A stretch of 64,000 nt of DNA, from positions 186,001 to 250,000 of the forward strand of contig JBMNJV010000004.1 of the NCBI GenBank assembly GCA_050951845.1. The letters run 5' to 3'. This document shows positions 56,389 to 64,000 of the stretch, piece by piece. Within the stretch, counting starts at the first letter, position 1. The number at the start of each line of letters is the position of its first letter. The notes beneath the pieces are model-generated. The model had not been told where the DNA came from, did not search any database, and saw only the letters and a list, made by a program, of their open reading frames with translations. The translations under genes were made by a program, and so were the position numbers. The stretch is from UBA5436 sp050951845 (GTDB taxonomy: Bacteria > Bacillota > Clostridia > Saccharofermentanales > DTU023).

Positions 56389-57072
56389 ATGCAAAGAAGA
56401 ATTTTAATAGCGATTGACGGACCTTCAGGTGCAGGTAAAAGCACACTGGCTAAAGCGATTGCCGAAAAACTCGATATCATGCATTTGGATACCGGTGCAT
56501 TATTCAGGGCATTAGGATATGCAGCATTACAAAAAGGTTTTGATACACATAATTCTGAACAAGCGGCTGAACTGGTGAAAAAAGTTGAATTGGATATTGA
56601 ATTTGAAGGCAAAAAACAAAAAACCTTAATTGACGGTCAGGATGTAACGCCTTATCTCAGAACAGAAGATGTGTCAATTGCTGCTTCTAATATTTCGGTT
56701 CATCCGGTCATCAGAGATTATATTCTTTTACAGGAAAGACAGTTAGCTGAACGAGAATCTTTTATCTTGGACGGTCGCGATATCGGTACGGTTGTCTTGC
56801 CGAATGCCGATGTAAAAATTTTCTTAACAGCTTCTCCCCGGGTGAGAGCTGAACGCAGACTACAAGACCTGATCAATGCAGGTGATCAGAATACAAAATA
56901 TGAACAGGTTTTACAGGATATTGAAAAAAGAGATAATCAGGACAGCAATCGGCAAACCGCTCCGACCAGAATGGCCGGAGATGCGGTTTTAATTGATTCA
57001 AGCAACTTGACAATTGAAGAAACAGTTGGCCGGGTGCTTGCTTTGGTTGAGCAGATTTATTCCGGGAAATAA
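56389..57072 (+). CDS. cmk: cytidylate kinase
   Basis: This 227-residue CMP kinase phosphorylates CMP and dCMP using ATP. P-loop is GPSGAGKST at residues 9-17, followed by 'LDTGALFRALGYAALQKG', the insert typical of this enzyme, the motif 'ILDGRDIGTVVLPNADVKIF', and the LID-type 'SPRVRAERRLQDL' and 'KRDNQDSNRQTAP'. AGAGGAG is 5 bases before the ATG. The order scpB-cmk-plsC-rpsA is the usual Firmicute one, and the length is normal. Confidence 0.97.
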   Translation: MQRRILIAIDGPSGAGKSTLAKAIAEKLDIMHLDTGALFRALGYAALQKGFDTHNSEQAAELVKKVELDIEFEGKKQKTLIDGQDVTPYLRTEDVSIAASNISVHPVIRDYILLQERQLAERESFILDGRDIGTVVLPNADVKIFLTASPRVRAERRLQDLINAGDQNTKYEQVLQDIEKRDNQDSNRQTAPTRMAGDAVLIDSSNLTIEETVGRVLALVEQIYSGK

Positions 57073-57127
57073 ACGATAATAGAATACTGCAATGATTAGT
57101 TCGAGATTAGTTTGAGGTTGTTGCAAA

Positions 57128-57790
57128 ATGAATAAAAAAGTGACAAAAAATCCTTATTACGGCAAAAATTCCAAAGGCAGAAATTTAACTGTAAGGATTA
57201 TTACTAAAATTGTCCGTTTTTTAGCAAAAATAATTTATCGTCCTGTATATCATAATCTTCAATACATACCTCTACAAGAAAATTATATGCTTTTCGGCAA
57301 TCATCATTCACTATTGGATCCGGTATTAATACATCTAGGAATGCCGGAATTTATTTATTGGGTAGCTAAAGAGGAACTGTTTAAAATTCCGATTCTCAAG
57401 TTTTTTCTGAAAAAGCTTGAAGTTATTTCTTTAAATCGGGATGAAGTTGATTTAACTGCAATGCGACAAATTATCAGTCATCTGAAATCCGGCAACATTG
57501 TCGGGCTTTTTCCTCAAGGTAAACGTGTAGATAAAGATAAATATGAGGAGATAATTCCTCAAGCCGGTGTTGCATCAATATGTACGCGTTATAATGCAAC
57601 AATACTTCCCTGCTACTGTTCAGGACCTTATAAAATATTTCGCAAAAATCACTTTTATTTCGGTGCTCCGTTCTGTTTAAATCCGAATTATGCCAATTCA
57701 AAAAAATCAGAAAAAAATCAGGACTTGGTTATTGAGATAGTGCGTCAATGTTATCAGATTGTCGGTCTGCCATATTTTACAGAAAGATAA
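57128..57790 (+). CDS. plsC: 1-acyl-sn-glycerol-3-phosphate acyltransferase
   Basis: This 220-residue protein belongs to the LPLAT family. The catalytic His-Asp motif is NHHSLLDPV (HxxxxD), and the later glycerol-phosphate-binding motif is 'NIVGLFPQGKRVDKDK' (FPQG/EG type). It transfers an acyl chain to lysophosphatidic acid, the second step of phospholipid synthesis, at the inner membrane face. The N-terminal region has a basic stretch and one hydrophobic segment (about 20-40). It fits the normal position in front of rpsA. GAGGTTG precedes the ATG. Confidence 0.93.
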   Translation: MNKKVTKNPYYGKNSKGRNLTVRIITKIVRFLAKIIYRPVYHNLQYIPLQENYMLFGNHHSLLDPVLIHLGMPEFIYWVAKEELFKIPILKFFLKKLEVISLNRDEVDLTAMRQIISHLKSGNIVGLFPQGKRVDKDKYEEIIPQAGVASICTRYNATILPCYCSGPYKIFRKNHFYFGAPFCLNPNYANSKKSEKNQDLVIEIVRQCYQIVGLPYFTER

Positions 57791-57843
57791 TCATACCAAT
57801 AATTTAGCCGATTGTTCATTTTGTTTTAATTTATGATTATTTA

Positions 57844-57871
57844 TTGCAAATCTTATTTACTTTGATACAAT
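57844..57871 (+). promoter_or_regulatory. promoter of the ribosomal protein S1 gene
   Basis: TTGCAA (57844-57849) and TACAAT (57866-57871), spacing 16 bases, just before the rpsA ribosome-binding site GGGAGG (57891-57896). It allows separate transcription of rpsA from the cmk-plsC genes. Confidence 0.6.
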
Positions 57872-57907
57872 AAGTAATACGAGAATTTTTGGGAGGTTAT
57901 CCAATTA

Positions 57908-59749
57908 ATGGCAGAAGAGTATGGGTTAGTAAATGACCAACAGGAAGAAAACAATGTTCAAGCACTTGAAGAAACAGCTGAACAGACAGATTCGGTTGTC
58001 GGGGATGTAATTGAACAAGAGCAAACCGCAGAAGATGTTGAACAAAACACATCAGATGAAACAGATCAAGTAAATGCAGCTGATTTAACCGAAAATACAG
58101 AGGATGAGTCAGAAGTTGCAGCAGAAGAAGTGGTAGAGATTTCGGAGCCGCTCACTATTGAAGATGTAGAAGCAGCCGATGTGGCAGCGGCAGAAAAAGA
58201 ATTGCCTCTGAAAGACGACGGAGATATTGACTTTGAAAACTTTATCGACAATATCCCTGAACTTAAGAGAGGAATGACTGTAACCGGTACACTTACCAGT
58301 TACGACGATGAATTTGTATATGTCGATGTCGGTGACAAATCTGAAGGCAAGGTTAAAATTCATGAATTCAGAGGAGATCCTGACTTTGATTTAGATAAAG
58401 CTTGCGTTGAGCGTCAGGCGGTTGAAGTATACGTGCGCAGAATCCGGATGACCGATTCCGGAAAAGAAATTGAATTATCTAAAGCTCAAGTTGATTTCAA
58501 TAAACATAAAGATGTTGTGGAAAAAGCTTTCAAAGAAAAAACTCCTTTGACAGTTAAAGTGAACAATGTGGTTCGTGATGGTGTAATAGCTTCTTTCGGC
58601 AGCGTCGATATGTACATTCACAGAACACAACTCGATTTACAAATTGTCGAGGACTTGACTCCTTACTTGAATCAGGAAATTGATGTCTTGGTAACTCAAT
58701 ATGATGATACGAAGAGAAGATTAAGAGTTTCCGCTTCAAGCAGATCCTTAATCCAGCGTGAGCGTCGTGAAAAAGCCAGAAATTTCTGGGATTCGATCGA
58801 AGAAGGTAAAGAGTATGAAGGTGTTGTACGTAATTTAACCGATTTCGGTGCATTTGTTGATATCGGCGGTGTTGACGGTTTGGTACATATCAGCGAACTT
58901 TCCTGGGAACGCATTGACAAACCTTCCGATGTAGTTTCGGTAGGTGATCATATTTTGGTTCGTGTCCTGGATTTCGATAAAGATAAGAATCGTGTTTCAC
59001 TCGGCTTTAAACGTCCTGAAAACGATCCTTATCGTGACTTGGAGAATCGTTTCCCGATCGGTTCCATTGTGCGCGGTGTTGTAGTCAGAATGTTTCCGTT
59101 CGGTGCGTTTATTGAAATTGCGCCGGGTGTGGATGCTCTATGCCATATTTCACAAATTTCTGATTATCGTTTAAATCGTCCGGAAGATGTTTTACAAGAA
59201 GGCATGGAAATTGATGCCAGAGTTTTAGATGTAAATAATGATGAGCGCAAAATTTCAATCAGCATCCGTGAGGTTGAGCCGATCAATCCGGAAAATGTTG
59301 AAGATCTGCAGGAACAAATGCCGGCAAAACAACGTAAACGTCGCACGCGCCGTGATGAAAACAGACAAAAACAGCAAACTCAAGCTGATGACAGACAATC
59401 CGATTCAACAACTGCTTATTCGGACGTTCCGTCAGGCGGCTCTACTTTATCTGCTTTAGCTGATATTACATATAGTGACAGCAGTGTAGAATTTGCAACA
59501 ATTGCCGAACCGGAAGCAGAAACAATTATTGATACCGTTGAAGAAACAGCTGAAGAAGTTGTCGAAGAAGTGGAAGTAACCGATGCAGAAGTAACCGAAG
59601 CAGAAGTAACCGAAGCGGAAGTTGCTCCTGAACCTGAAGCGGAAGAGTCTGAAGCAATTACAGAAACGGTTGAAGAAGTTGAAGCAGCACCGGAAACGGA
59701 AGAAAAGTTTGAAACTTCAGTTGCAGAAGACAAAGAAGTTGTTGAATAA
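57908..59749 (+). CDS. rpsA: 30S ribosomal protein S1 (four S1 domains, acidic tails)
   Basis: This 613-residue protein has a 110-residue acidic N-terminal region, then four S1 RNA-binding repeats (about 115-190, 205-275, 295-365, 380-450), of which the third and fourth are the most canonical: 'EGVVRNLTDFGAFVDIGGVD' and 'GVVVRMFPFGAFIEIAPGVD'. A basic segment, QRKRRTRRDENRQKQQ, and a 110-residue acidic Glu/Thr/Val-rich tail follow, with repeats of EVTEAEV. Bacterial S1 helps mRNA bind to the 30S subunit; Firmicute forms carry fewer S1 domains than E. coli. The long tails are unusual. GGGAGG is 11 or so bases before the ATG. A terminator follows. Confidence 0.95.
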   Translation: MAEEYGLVNDQQEENNVQALEETAEQTDSVVGDVIEQEQTAEDVEQNTSDETDQVNAADLTENTEDESEVAAEEVVEISEPLTIEDVEAADVAAAEKELPLKDDGDIDFENFIDNIPELKRGMTVTGTLTSYDDEFVYVDVGDKSEGKVKIHEFRGDPDFDLDKACVERQAVEVYVRRIRMTDSGKEIELSKAQVDFNKHKDVVEKAFKEKTPLTVKVNNVVRDGVIASFGSVDMYIHRTQLDLQIVEDLTPYLNQEIDVLVTQYDDTKRRLRVSASSRSLIQRERREKARNFWDSIEEGKEYEGVVRNLTDFGAFVDIGGVDGLVHISELSWERIDKPSDVVSVGDHILVRVLDFDKDKNRVSLGFKRPENDPYRDLENRFPIGSIVRGVVVRMFPFGAFIEIAPGVDALCHISQISDYRLNRPEDVLQEGMEIDARVLDVNNDERKISISIREVEPINPENVEDLQEQMPAKQRKRRTRRDENRQKQQTQADDRQSDSTTAYSDVPSGGSTLSALADITYSDSSVEFATIAEPEAETIIDTVEETAEEVVEEVEVTDAEVTEAEVTEAEVAPEPEAEESEAITETVEEVEAAPETEEKFETSVAEDKEVVE

Positions 59750-59811
59750 ACAATATTGAAGATTTTTGATGAATATAATTTCGAACAGATTTCTTAAGTA
59801 AAAAACAAATT

Positions 59812-59840
59812 ACCGGAGTTCGCTCGAACTCCGGTTTTTT
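59812..59840 (+). terminator. strong terminator of rpsA abutting the next start codon
   Basis: ACCGGAGTTCG (59812-59822) pairs with CGAACTCCGGT (59825-59835), followed by T6 to 59840. The start codon of the dipeptidase gene begins at the next base, 59841. Confidence 0.85.
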
Positions 59841-61739
59841 ATGAAAACGATTACTATTAACGAGGCTAAGATGTTGACGAATACTTTATTTAAATATGCA
59901 GAAAAATTTGATTGGCAAGTGAATCCTGATGAGGATTTTACTTTCGGAGAATATAAAGGTTATCTATACTCATTGATGTCAGGCCGGAATTTTACAGCAA
60001 TTTTTACTCCGGTAGCAGGACTGCAAATTGAAGATACTGATAAATTGTTTGATTGGTTAGAAGACAAGCAAAAGACATACAATATTCTGAATTACGAAAT
60101 TACGGATAATTTTCTTTGTATTCGCCTGAAAGAAGGAATTATTGCCAGATCGGTCAATTCTATCCGGGAAATTATCGAAGATCTTTCCAATTTATTTGAA
60201 CAAATCGATTTGTTGAGTGAAGTTTGTGTTGTTTGCGGAAAACCTGCAACCGAATTGAACAAAGGTTTATATTTAGATCTGTTTTGTTATATGCATACCG
60301 AATGTGAATATTTGGAAGGTATAGATGTTGCAGGCGAATATGAACAAGCTTTAGAAGCAGAACTGTGTCAAGAAGCAGAACTGTATCAGGCGGAAGAGAC
60401 AAACATAGATCAAGTCAGAATAAAAGAATTGTCCGCTAAAATGGAAGATTATAAAGTTGATTTTTTACAAGATCTGGAGGCTGTTTTGGCAGTACCCAGC
60501 GTCAGAGGTCCTGCGACAGCAACAGCTCCTTACGGTGAAGCGACTGCCGAGGCTTTGGCGGTATTTTTAGCACAAGCTGAACGCATGGGTTTTCGCACTG
60601 AAAATCTGGACAATAAAGCCGGTTACGCGGAATTCGGCTCAGGCGAAAAGATGATCGCTGTATTGGTTCATTTAGATGTTGTTCCGGCCGGTGAAGGTTG
60701 GCAGTATTCTCCGTTCAAGCCGCGTTTGATTGACGGCAAACTCTATGCACGTGGAGTAGCAGATGATAAAGGTCCTGCCATTGCTTCACTCTATGCGATG
60801 AAAGCTCTTTCAGATGAAGGTTATCAGCCGCCATGCAGGATCAGATTAATTATCGGTTTGAATGAAGAAAGCGGCTTCGGTTGTATGGAGCACTATAAAG
60901 AAGTAGCGGAGATTCCTGTTGCCGGTTTTGTACCCGACGCTACTTTTCCTGCGGTTTATGCCGAAAAAGGTATTCTGGGCATTACTTATCAAATGGATCG
61001 CCAGAGGCCCGATCAAGGAGTTCAGTTGATAAGCATGCAAGGTGGAGAAGCGACTAATATGGTGCCGCAAGTTTGTCGTTATACTTTACAAATTGATACC
61101 GATAAACAAATTGATTTTGAAGTAGAAGGTAAAGCTGCTCATGGCAGTAAACCTGAATTGGGCGATAATGCTATAGTCAAAGCTTTACATAAAATTATTT
61201 CCGAGCATTCGGATTGGCAGGATCCTTTGGCTGATTTGACTAAAAAGTATTTCAATAATCATATTTATGGTGAAGATTTCGGTTTGGCATGTTCCGATGA
61301 CAGCGGAAACTTGACCTTGAATGTAGGTAGAATAGAAGTAAGCGAATCGGAAGTCACTCTGGCTATTGATATCAGATACCCGGTAACTAAAGACGGTACG
61401 ATTATTTTAAATAAGCTAGATGCTGAATTGGCTGAATTCGGCTTCGTAAGAAAATCATATACCGATTCCCCGCCATTGAACTTGGGCAAAGATTCACAAC
61501 TTGTGACAACGATGATGAATTCTTATAATCAAGCCATGGGCAGTGCTGAACAGGCTGTTGCAATGGGCGGCGGAACGTATGCCAGAGCTATACCAAATGT
61601 AATAGCTTTCGGTGCGGTCTTTCCCGGTACACCGGATGTGATGCATCAGGTTGATGAACACGTAGAATTGGATCATTTATATGCTGCAAGCTATATTTAC
61701 AAACAAACTCTGAAGGCACTTGCCGAAAATGAAAGATAA
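59841..61739 (+). CDS. M20 dipeptidase (PepV/Sapep-like) with extra N-terminal domain
   Basis: This 632-residue protein is about 170 residues longer than a typical M20 dipeptidase. Residues about 205-632 are the peptidase: 'VLVHLDVVPAGEGWQYSPFK' (zinc His), 'GVADDKGPAIASLYAMKALS' (bridging Asp), NEESGFG (catalytic Glu), 'PDATFPAVYAEKGILGITYQ', HGSKPE, and a final 'HQVDEHVELDHL' with His. It hydrolyses dipeptides. Residues 1-200 are a separate domain that I do not recognise, containing CVVCGKPATELN and 'CYMHTEC', a possible zinc-finger-type Cys/His cluster, then an acidic linker. The start codon sits right after a terminator and has no Shine-Dalgarno sequence, so start and expression are unusual. 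Alternatives inside the M20 part have no better ribosome site. Confidence 0.85.
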   Translation: MKTITINEAKMLTNTLFKYAEKFDWQVNPDEDFTFGEYKGYLYSLMSGRNFTAIFTPVAGLQIEDTDKLFDWLEDKQKTYNILNYEITDNFLCIRLKEGIIARSVNSIREIIEDLSNLFEQIDLLSEVCVVCGKPATELNKGLYLDLFCYMHTECEYLEGIDVAGEYEQALEAELCQEAELYQAEETNIDQVRIKELSAKMEDYKVDFLQDLEAVLAVPSVRGPATATAPYGEATAEALAVFLAQAERMGFRTENLDNKAGYAEFGSGEKMIAVLVHLDVVPAGEGWQYSPFKPRLIDGKLYARGVADDKGPAIASLYAMKALSDEGYQPPCRIRLIIGLNEESGFGCMEHYKEVAEIPVAGFVPDATFPAVYAEKGILGITYQMDRQRPDQGVQLISMQGGEATNMVPQVCRYTLQIDTDKQIDFEVEGKAAHGSKPELGDNAIVKALHKIISEHSDWQDPLADLTKKYFNNHIYGEDFGLACSDDSGNLTLNVGRIEVSESEVTLAIDIRYPVTKDGTIILNKLDAELAEFGFVRKSYTDSPPLNLGKDSQLVTTMMNSYNQAMGSAEQAVAMGGGTYARAIPNVIAFGAVFPGTPDVMHQVDEHVELDHLYAASYIYKQTLKALAENER

Positions 61740-61844
61740 TGCTATCATTGCTGAGGCAATACACACGTAGGATTAAACCTGTTGCTGAATAAGGATATTT
61801 AGTGAAGTGATCCTGCGGAGGAAAAAACAGGAGGAAATTATTGT
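61740..61844 (+). promoter_or_regulatory. 5' leader of rpsB with a possible stem
   Basis: TAGGAT at about 61769 can pair with GATCCTG at about 61808 across a 35-base interval, and a good AGGAGG ribosome site follows. Many bacteria regulate rpsB through its leader, but the fold here is only a weak visual match. Confidence 0.3.
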
Positions 61845-62657
61845 ATGGCTATTATTTCTATGAAACAGCTGCTTGAAGGCGGTGTTCATTTCGGACATCA
61901 AACTCGTCGCTGGAATCCGAAGATGGCAGAGTACATCTTCACTGAACGCAATGGTATTTATATCATTGATCTGCAACAAACAGTTACCAAAATTGAAGAA
62001 GCTTATATGTTTTTGCGTGATACGGTTATGAGTGGCGGACATGTATTGTTTGTCGGCACAAAAACTCAAGCTCAGGAATCAATTAAAGAAGAAGCTGAGC
62101 GTTGTGGAATGTATTACGTTAATAACCGTTGGCTCGGCGGTACTTTGACTAATTATGTAACAATTAAGAAAAGTATCAGAAGATTAAAAGAACTTGAACA
62201 AATGCAATATAACGGTATGTTCGATGTCTTACCGAAAAAAGAAGTTGCGCAGTTAAATCTGGAAAAAGAAAAATTAGAAAAAAATCTGGGCGGTATCAAG
62301 GAAATGCCTGACTTACCGGATGCAATTTTTGTTGTAGATCCGAATAAAGAACATATTGCCGTTCATGAAGCCCATCGTTTGGGAATTCCGATAGTTGCAA
62401 TTGTTGATACAAACTGTGATCCGGATAATATCGAATATGTTATCCCGGGTAATGACGATGCGATCAGAGCAATTCGTTTAATTACCGCCACAATGGCAAA
62501 TGCAGTTATCGAAGGTAATCAGGGTCTTTCAATGGCTGATGTTCCTCAGGCTTTATTGGAACAACAACCTGAACAAACAGATCAAGTTACCGAAGAAGAA
62601 AGCCAAGAAGAAGATACCGATGATGCTTTCGAAATTTTTGAAGACGAACTTGTATAA
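61845..62657 (+). CDS. rpsB: 30S ribosomal protein S2
   Basis: This 270-residue protein is a clear S2: 'MKQLLEGGVHFGHQTRRWNP', 'ERNGIYIIDLQQTVTKIEEA', 'NNRWLGGTLTNYVTIKKSIR', 'PDAIFVVDPNKEHIAVHEAH' and 'TNCDPDNIEYVIPGNDDAIR'. It binds the back of the small subunit near the head-body junction. The C-terminal 30 residues form an acidic extension (QPEQTDQVTEEESQEEDTDD), longer than in many bacteria. AGGAGG lies about 10 bases before the ATG. The order rpsB-tsf-pyrH is the standard operon. Confidence 0.98.
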   Translation: MAIISMKQLLEGGVHFGHQTRRWNPKMAEYIFTERNGIYIIDLQQTVTKIEEAYMFLRDTVMSGGHVLFVGTKTQAQESIKEEAERCGMYYVNNRWLGGTLTNYVTIKKSIRRLKELEQMQYNGMFDVLPKKEVAQLNLEKEKLEKNLGGIKEMPDLPDAIFVVDPNKEHIAVHEAHRLGIPIVAIVDTNCDPDNIEYVIPGNDDAIRAIRLITATMANAVIEGNQGLSMADVPQALLEQQPEQTDQVTEEESQEEDTDDAFEIFEDELV

Positions 62658-62696
62658 TTTTTTTAGATAAATATTGAAATTAAAGGAGATAATTTA

Positions 62697-63350
62697 ATGG
62701 CTAATATCACTGCAGCTATGGTTAAAGAATTACGCGAACTGACAGGTGCCGGTATGATGGATTGTAAAAAAGCGCTTGCAGCATCTGACGGAGACCAACA
62801 AAAAGCTATTGCTTGGTTAAGAGAAAAAGGCATGGCCGGTGCAGATAAAAGAGCAGGCAAAATTGCTGCTGAAGGTGTTGTAGACGCATACATCCATGGT
62901 GAAGGCAGAATCGGTGTTTTGATTGAAGTTAATATTGAAACTGACTTTGCGGCAAAAAACGAAGAATTCAAACAAATGGTTAAAGATATTGCTATGCAGG
63001 TAGCATCAATGAATCCACCCTATTTAAGCCGTGAAGATGTGCCGGAAGATGTTTTGAACAGCGAACGTGAAATTGCCCGTAATCAAGCTTTAAATGAAGG
63101 CAAACCGGAAAAAATCGTTGATAAAATTGTTGAAGGCCGTTTGGAAAAGTTTTATGAGAACAACTGTTTACTGGACCAAGCATTTATTAAAGATGACAGT
63201 AAAACGATTAATACTTTGGTTAAAGAATTGATAGCAAAGATCGGTGAAAATATTAAAGTACGTCGTTTTGCCCGTTTTGAATTAGGCGAGGGTATTGAGA
63301 AAAAGGAAGAAGATTTTGCAGCCGAAGTTGCGAAACAGATGCAACAATAA
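62697..63350 (+). CDS. tsf: translation elongation factor Ts
   Basis: This 217-residue protein is the short type of EF-Ts (E. coli form is about 283). N-terminal UBA-like signature is 'VKELRELTGAGMMDCKKALA', then the EF-Tu-contacting core 'GRIGVLIEVNIETDFAAKNE', and a compact C-terminal part ending with 'RFARFELGEGIEKKEEDFAA'. EF-Ts recycles EF-Tu by exchanging GDP for GTP. It follows rpsB by 39 bases and is preceded by AAAGGAG. A terminator comes after it. Confidence 0.97.
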   Translation: MANITAAMVKELRELTGAGMMDCKKALAASDGDQQKAIAWLREKGMAGADKRAGKIAAEGVVDAYIHGEGRIGVLIEVNIETDFAAKNEEFKQMVKDIAMQVASMNPPYLSREDVPEDVLNSEREIARNQALNEGKPEKIVDKIVEGRLEKFYENNCLLDQAFIKDDSKTINTLVKELIAKIGENIKVRRFARFELGEGIEKKEEDFAAEVAKQMQQ

Positions 63351-63361
63351 TTTTAATTCAG

Positions 63362-63393
63362 AAGGTGTGCCGGATAGCACACCTTTTTTTTGA
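63362..63393 (+). terminator. terminator or attenuator between tsf and pyrH
   Basis: AAGGTGTGC (63362-63370) pairs with GCACACCTT (63377-63385) over a 6-base loop, then a run of T to about 63392. Confidence 0.85.
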
Positions 63394-63428
63394 TTAATTT
63401 ACAAGTTAGTTTATTTAAGGGGGGATCT

Positions 63429-64000
63429 ATGCGCTACAAAAGAGTAATGTTGAAATTGAGCGGTGAAGCATTGGCCAGTGAAACCAAATACGGTATAGAT
63501 GATAGCAAAGTTCAGATTTTAGCAAAAATGATTGCCGAAATCTATAAATTAGGCATTGAATTGGCAGTCGTAATCGGTGGCGGAAACTATTGGCGCGGTC
63601 GGACCAATCCTCATATGGACCGGGTTACCGCCGATCAGATCGGGATGTTGGCAACGACGATGAATGCGATGACAGTTGCCGATGCAGTCGGCAAGCTGAA
63701 TGTTGATTGTCGGGTTCTCAATGCGATCAGTATGCCGACGATCAGTGAACCGTACATTCAAAAGAAAGCAGTGCGTTATTTAGAAAACAAAACGGTTTTA
63801 TTTTTTGCCGGCGGTACAGGCAGTCCGTTTTTTTCAACTGATTCAGGAGCAGCTCTGAGAGCGGCCGAAATCAGTGCCGATGTGATGTTGAAAGCAACTC
63901 AGGTTGACGGGGTATATGATAAAGATCCGAATCAGTTTTCTGATGCCCGGAGATATACAAGAATAAGTTTACAGGATGTTATGGCAAAGGGTTTGCAGGT
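63429..64000 (+). CDS. pyrH: UMP kinase, 5' part (runs off the window)
   Basis: About 190 residues are visible from ATG 63429; the 3' end, about 45-50 residues, lies beyond 64000. Family motifs include 'MLKLSGEALASETKYGID' (phosphate-binding), 'LGIELAVVIGGGNYWRGRTN', 'DRVTADQIGMLATTMNAMTV', 'FFAGGTGSPFFSTDSGAALR' and 'MLKATQVDGVYDKDPNQF'. It makes UDP from UMP. GGGGGG is upstream of the ATG. It completes the usual rpsB-tsf-pyrH set, with frr expected after it. Confidence 0.97.
   Translation, partial: MRYKRVMLKLSGEALASETKYGIDDSKVQILAKMIAEIYKLGIELAVVIGGGNYWRGRTNPHMDRVTADQIGMLATTMNAMTVADAVGKLNVDCRVLNAISMPTISEPYIQKKAVRYLENKTVLFFAGGTGSPFFSTDSGAALRAAEISADVMLKATQVDGVYDKDPNQFSDARRYTRISLQDVMAKGLQ

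Noticed and set aside
59416..59733. reverse-strand 105-residue frame rich in Ser/Ala/Thr/Val
   Set aside because: Complement of the acidic tail repeats of ribosomal protein S1.

Overview
This 64 kb window is chromosomal DNA from a low-GC anaerobic Firmicute, most likely a member of Clostridia. I cannot name the genus. The evidence is the Gram-positive ribosome-binding sites (AGGAGG), Firmicute-type lipoproteins, a sortase-anchored surface protein, the scpA-scpB-cmk-plsC-rpsA block, two sodium-pumping decarboxylase operons, and the clostridial trio of TlpA-like protein, CD1871A-type CXXC peptide and NapH-like ferredoxin.

Region by region. Positions 1-7850 are the right (late) end of a prophage of siphovirus type: tape measure C-terminus, distal tail protein, Gp37-like tail protein, tail fibre with an exact internal duplication, a small structural protein, a four-domain endolysin, a small membrane protein, a holin, and two very small reverse-strand genes driven by a good promoter. 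Positions 7850-22000 are an accessory region that carries regulators (Xre, TetR), a patatin-like phospholipase translationally coupled to a radical-SAM-like protein that has lost its iron-sulfur cysteines, a divergent intact radical SAM enzyme, a GNAT, a cyclic 2,3-diphosphoglycerate synthetase-like GTPase, YbaK, an HTH-CPBP protease fusion and three lipoproteins. It also holds at least three decaying genes: a DUF6176 gene with an internal stop, and an isoprenylcysteine methyltransferase and a glycosyltransferase that have both lost their middles.

Positions 22474-36753 encode one giant cell-wall protein of about 4,760 residues (leucine-rich repeats, MucBP-like domains, then about 19 Cna-B/SpaA-type domains, a PGSPGEETGK repeat and a variant sorting signal). 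Positions 37000-48030 are central metabolism: NADP isocitrate dehydrogenase, an ACT protein with its PFL/DUF711 partner, and two paralogous four-gene sodium-translocating decarboxylase operons (alpha, gamma, separate biotin carrier, beta) pointing toward each other. Positions 48200-51000 hold an Lgt-like protein and the TlpA/CD1871A/ferredoxin redox cluster. An IS110-family element with a candidate 5' bridge RNA follows at about 51050-52570.

Positions 52757-64000 are mostly core genes: GNAT, an acyltransferase-like protein without the usual catalytic histidine, a site-2 protease, scpA, scpB, cmk, plsC, rpsA, an M20 dipeptidase with an extra N-terminal domain, rpsB, tsf and the start of pyrH. 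The most promising candidate for an undescribed system is the TetR / patatin / degenerate radical SAM / radical SAM cluster at 8591-12744, whose TetR and radical SAM genes share a 14-bp motif just upstream of their start codons. No tRNA, rRNA or CRISPR array was seen.
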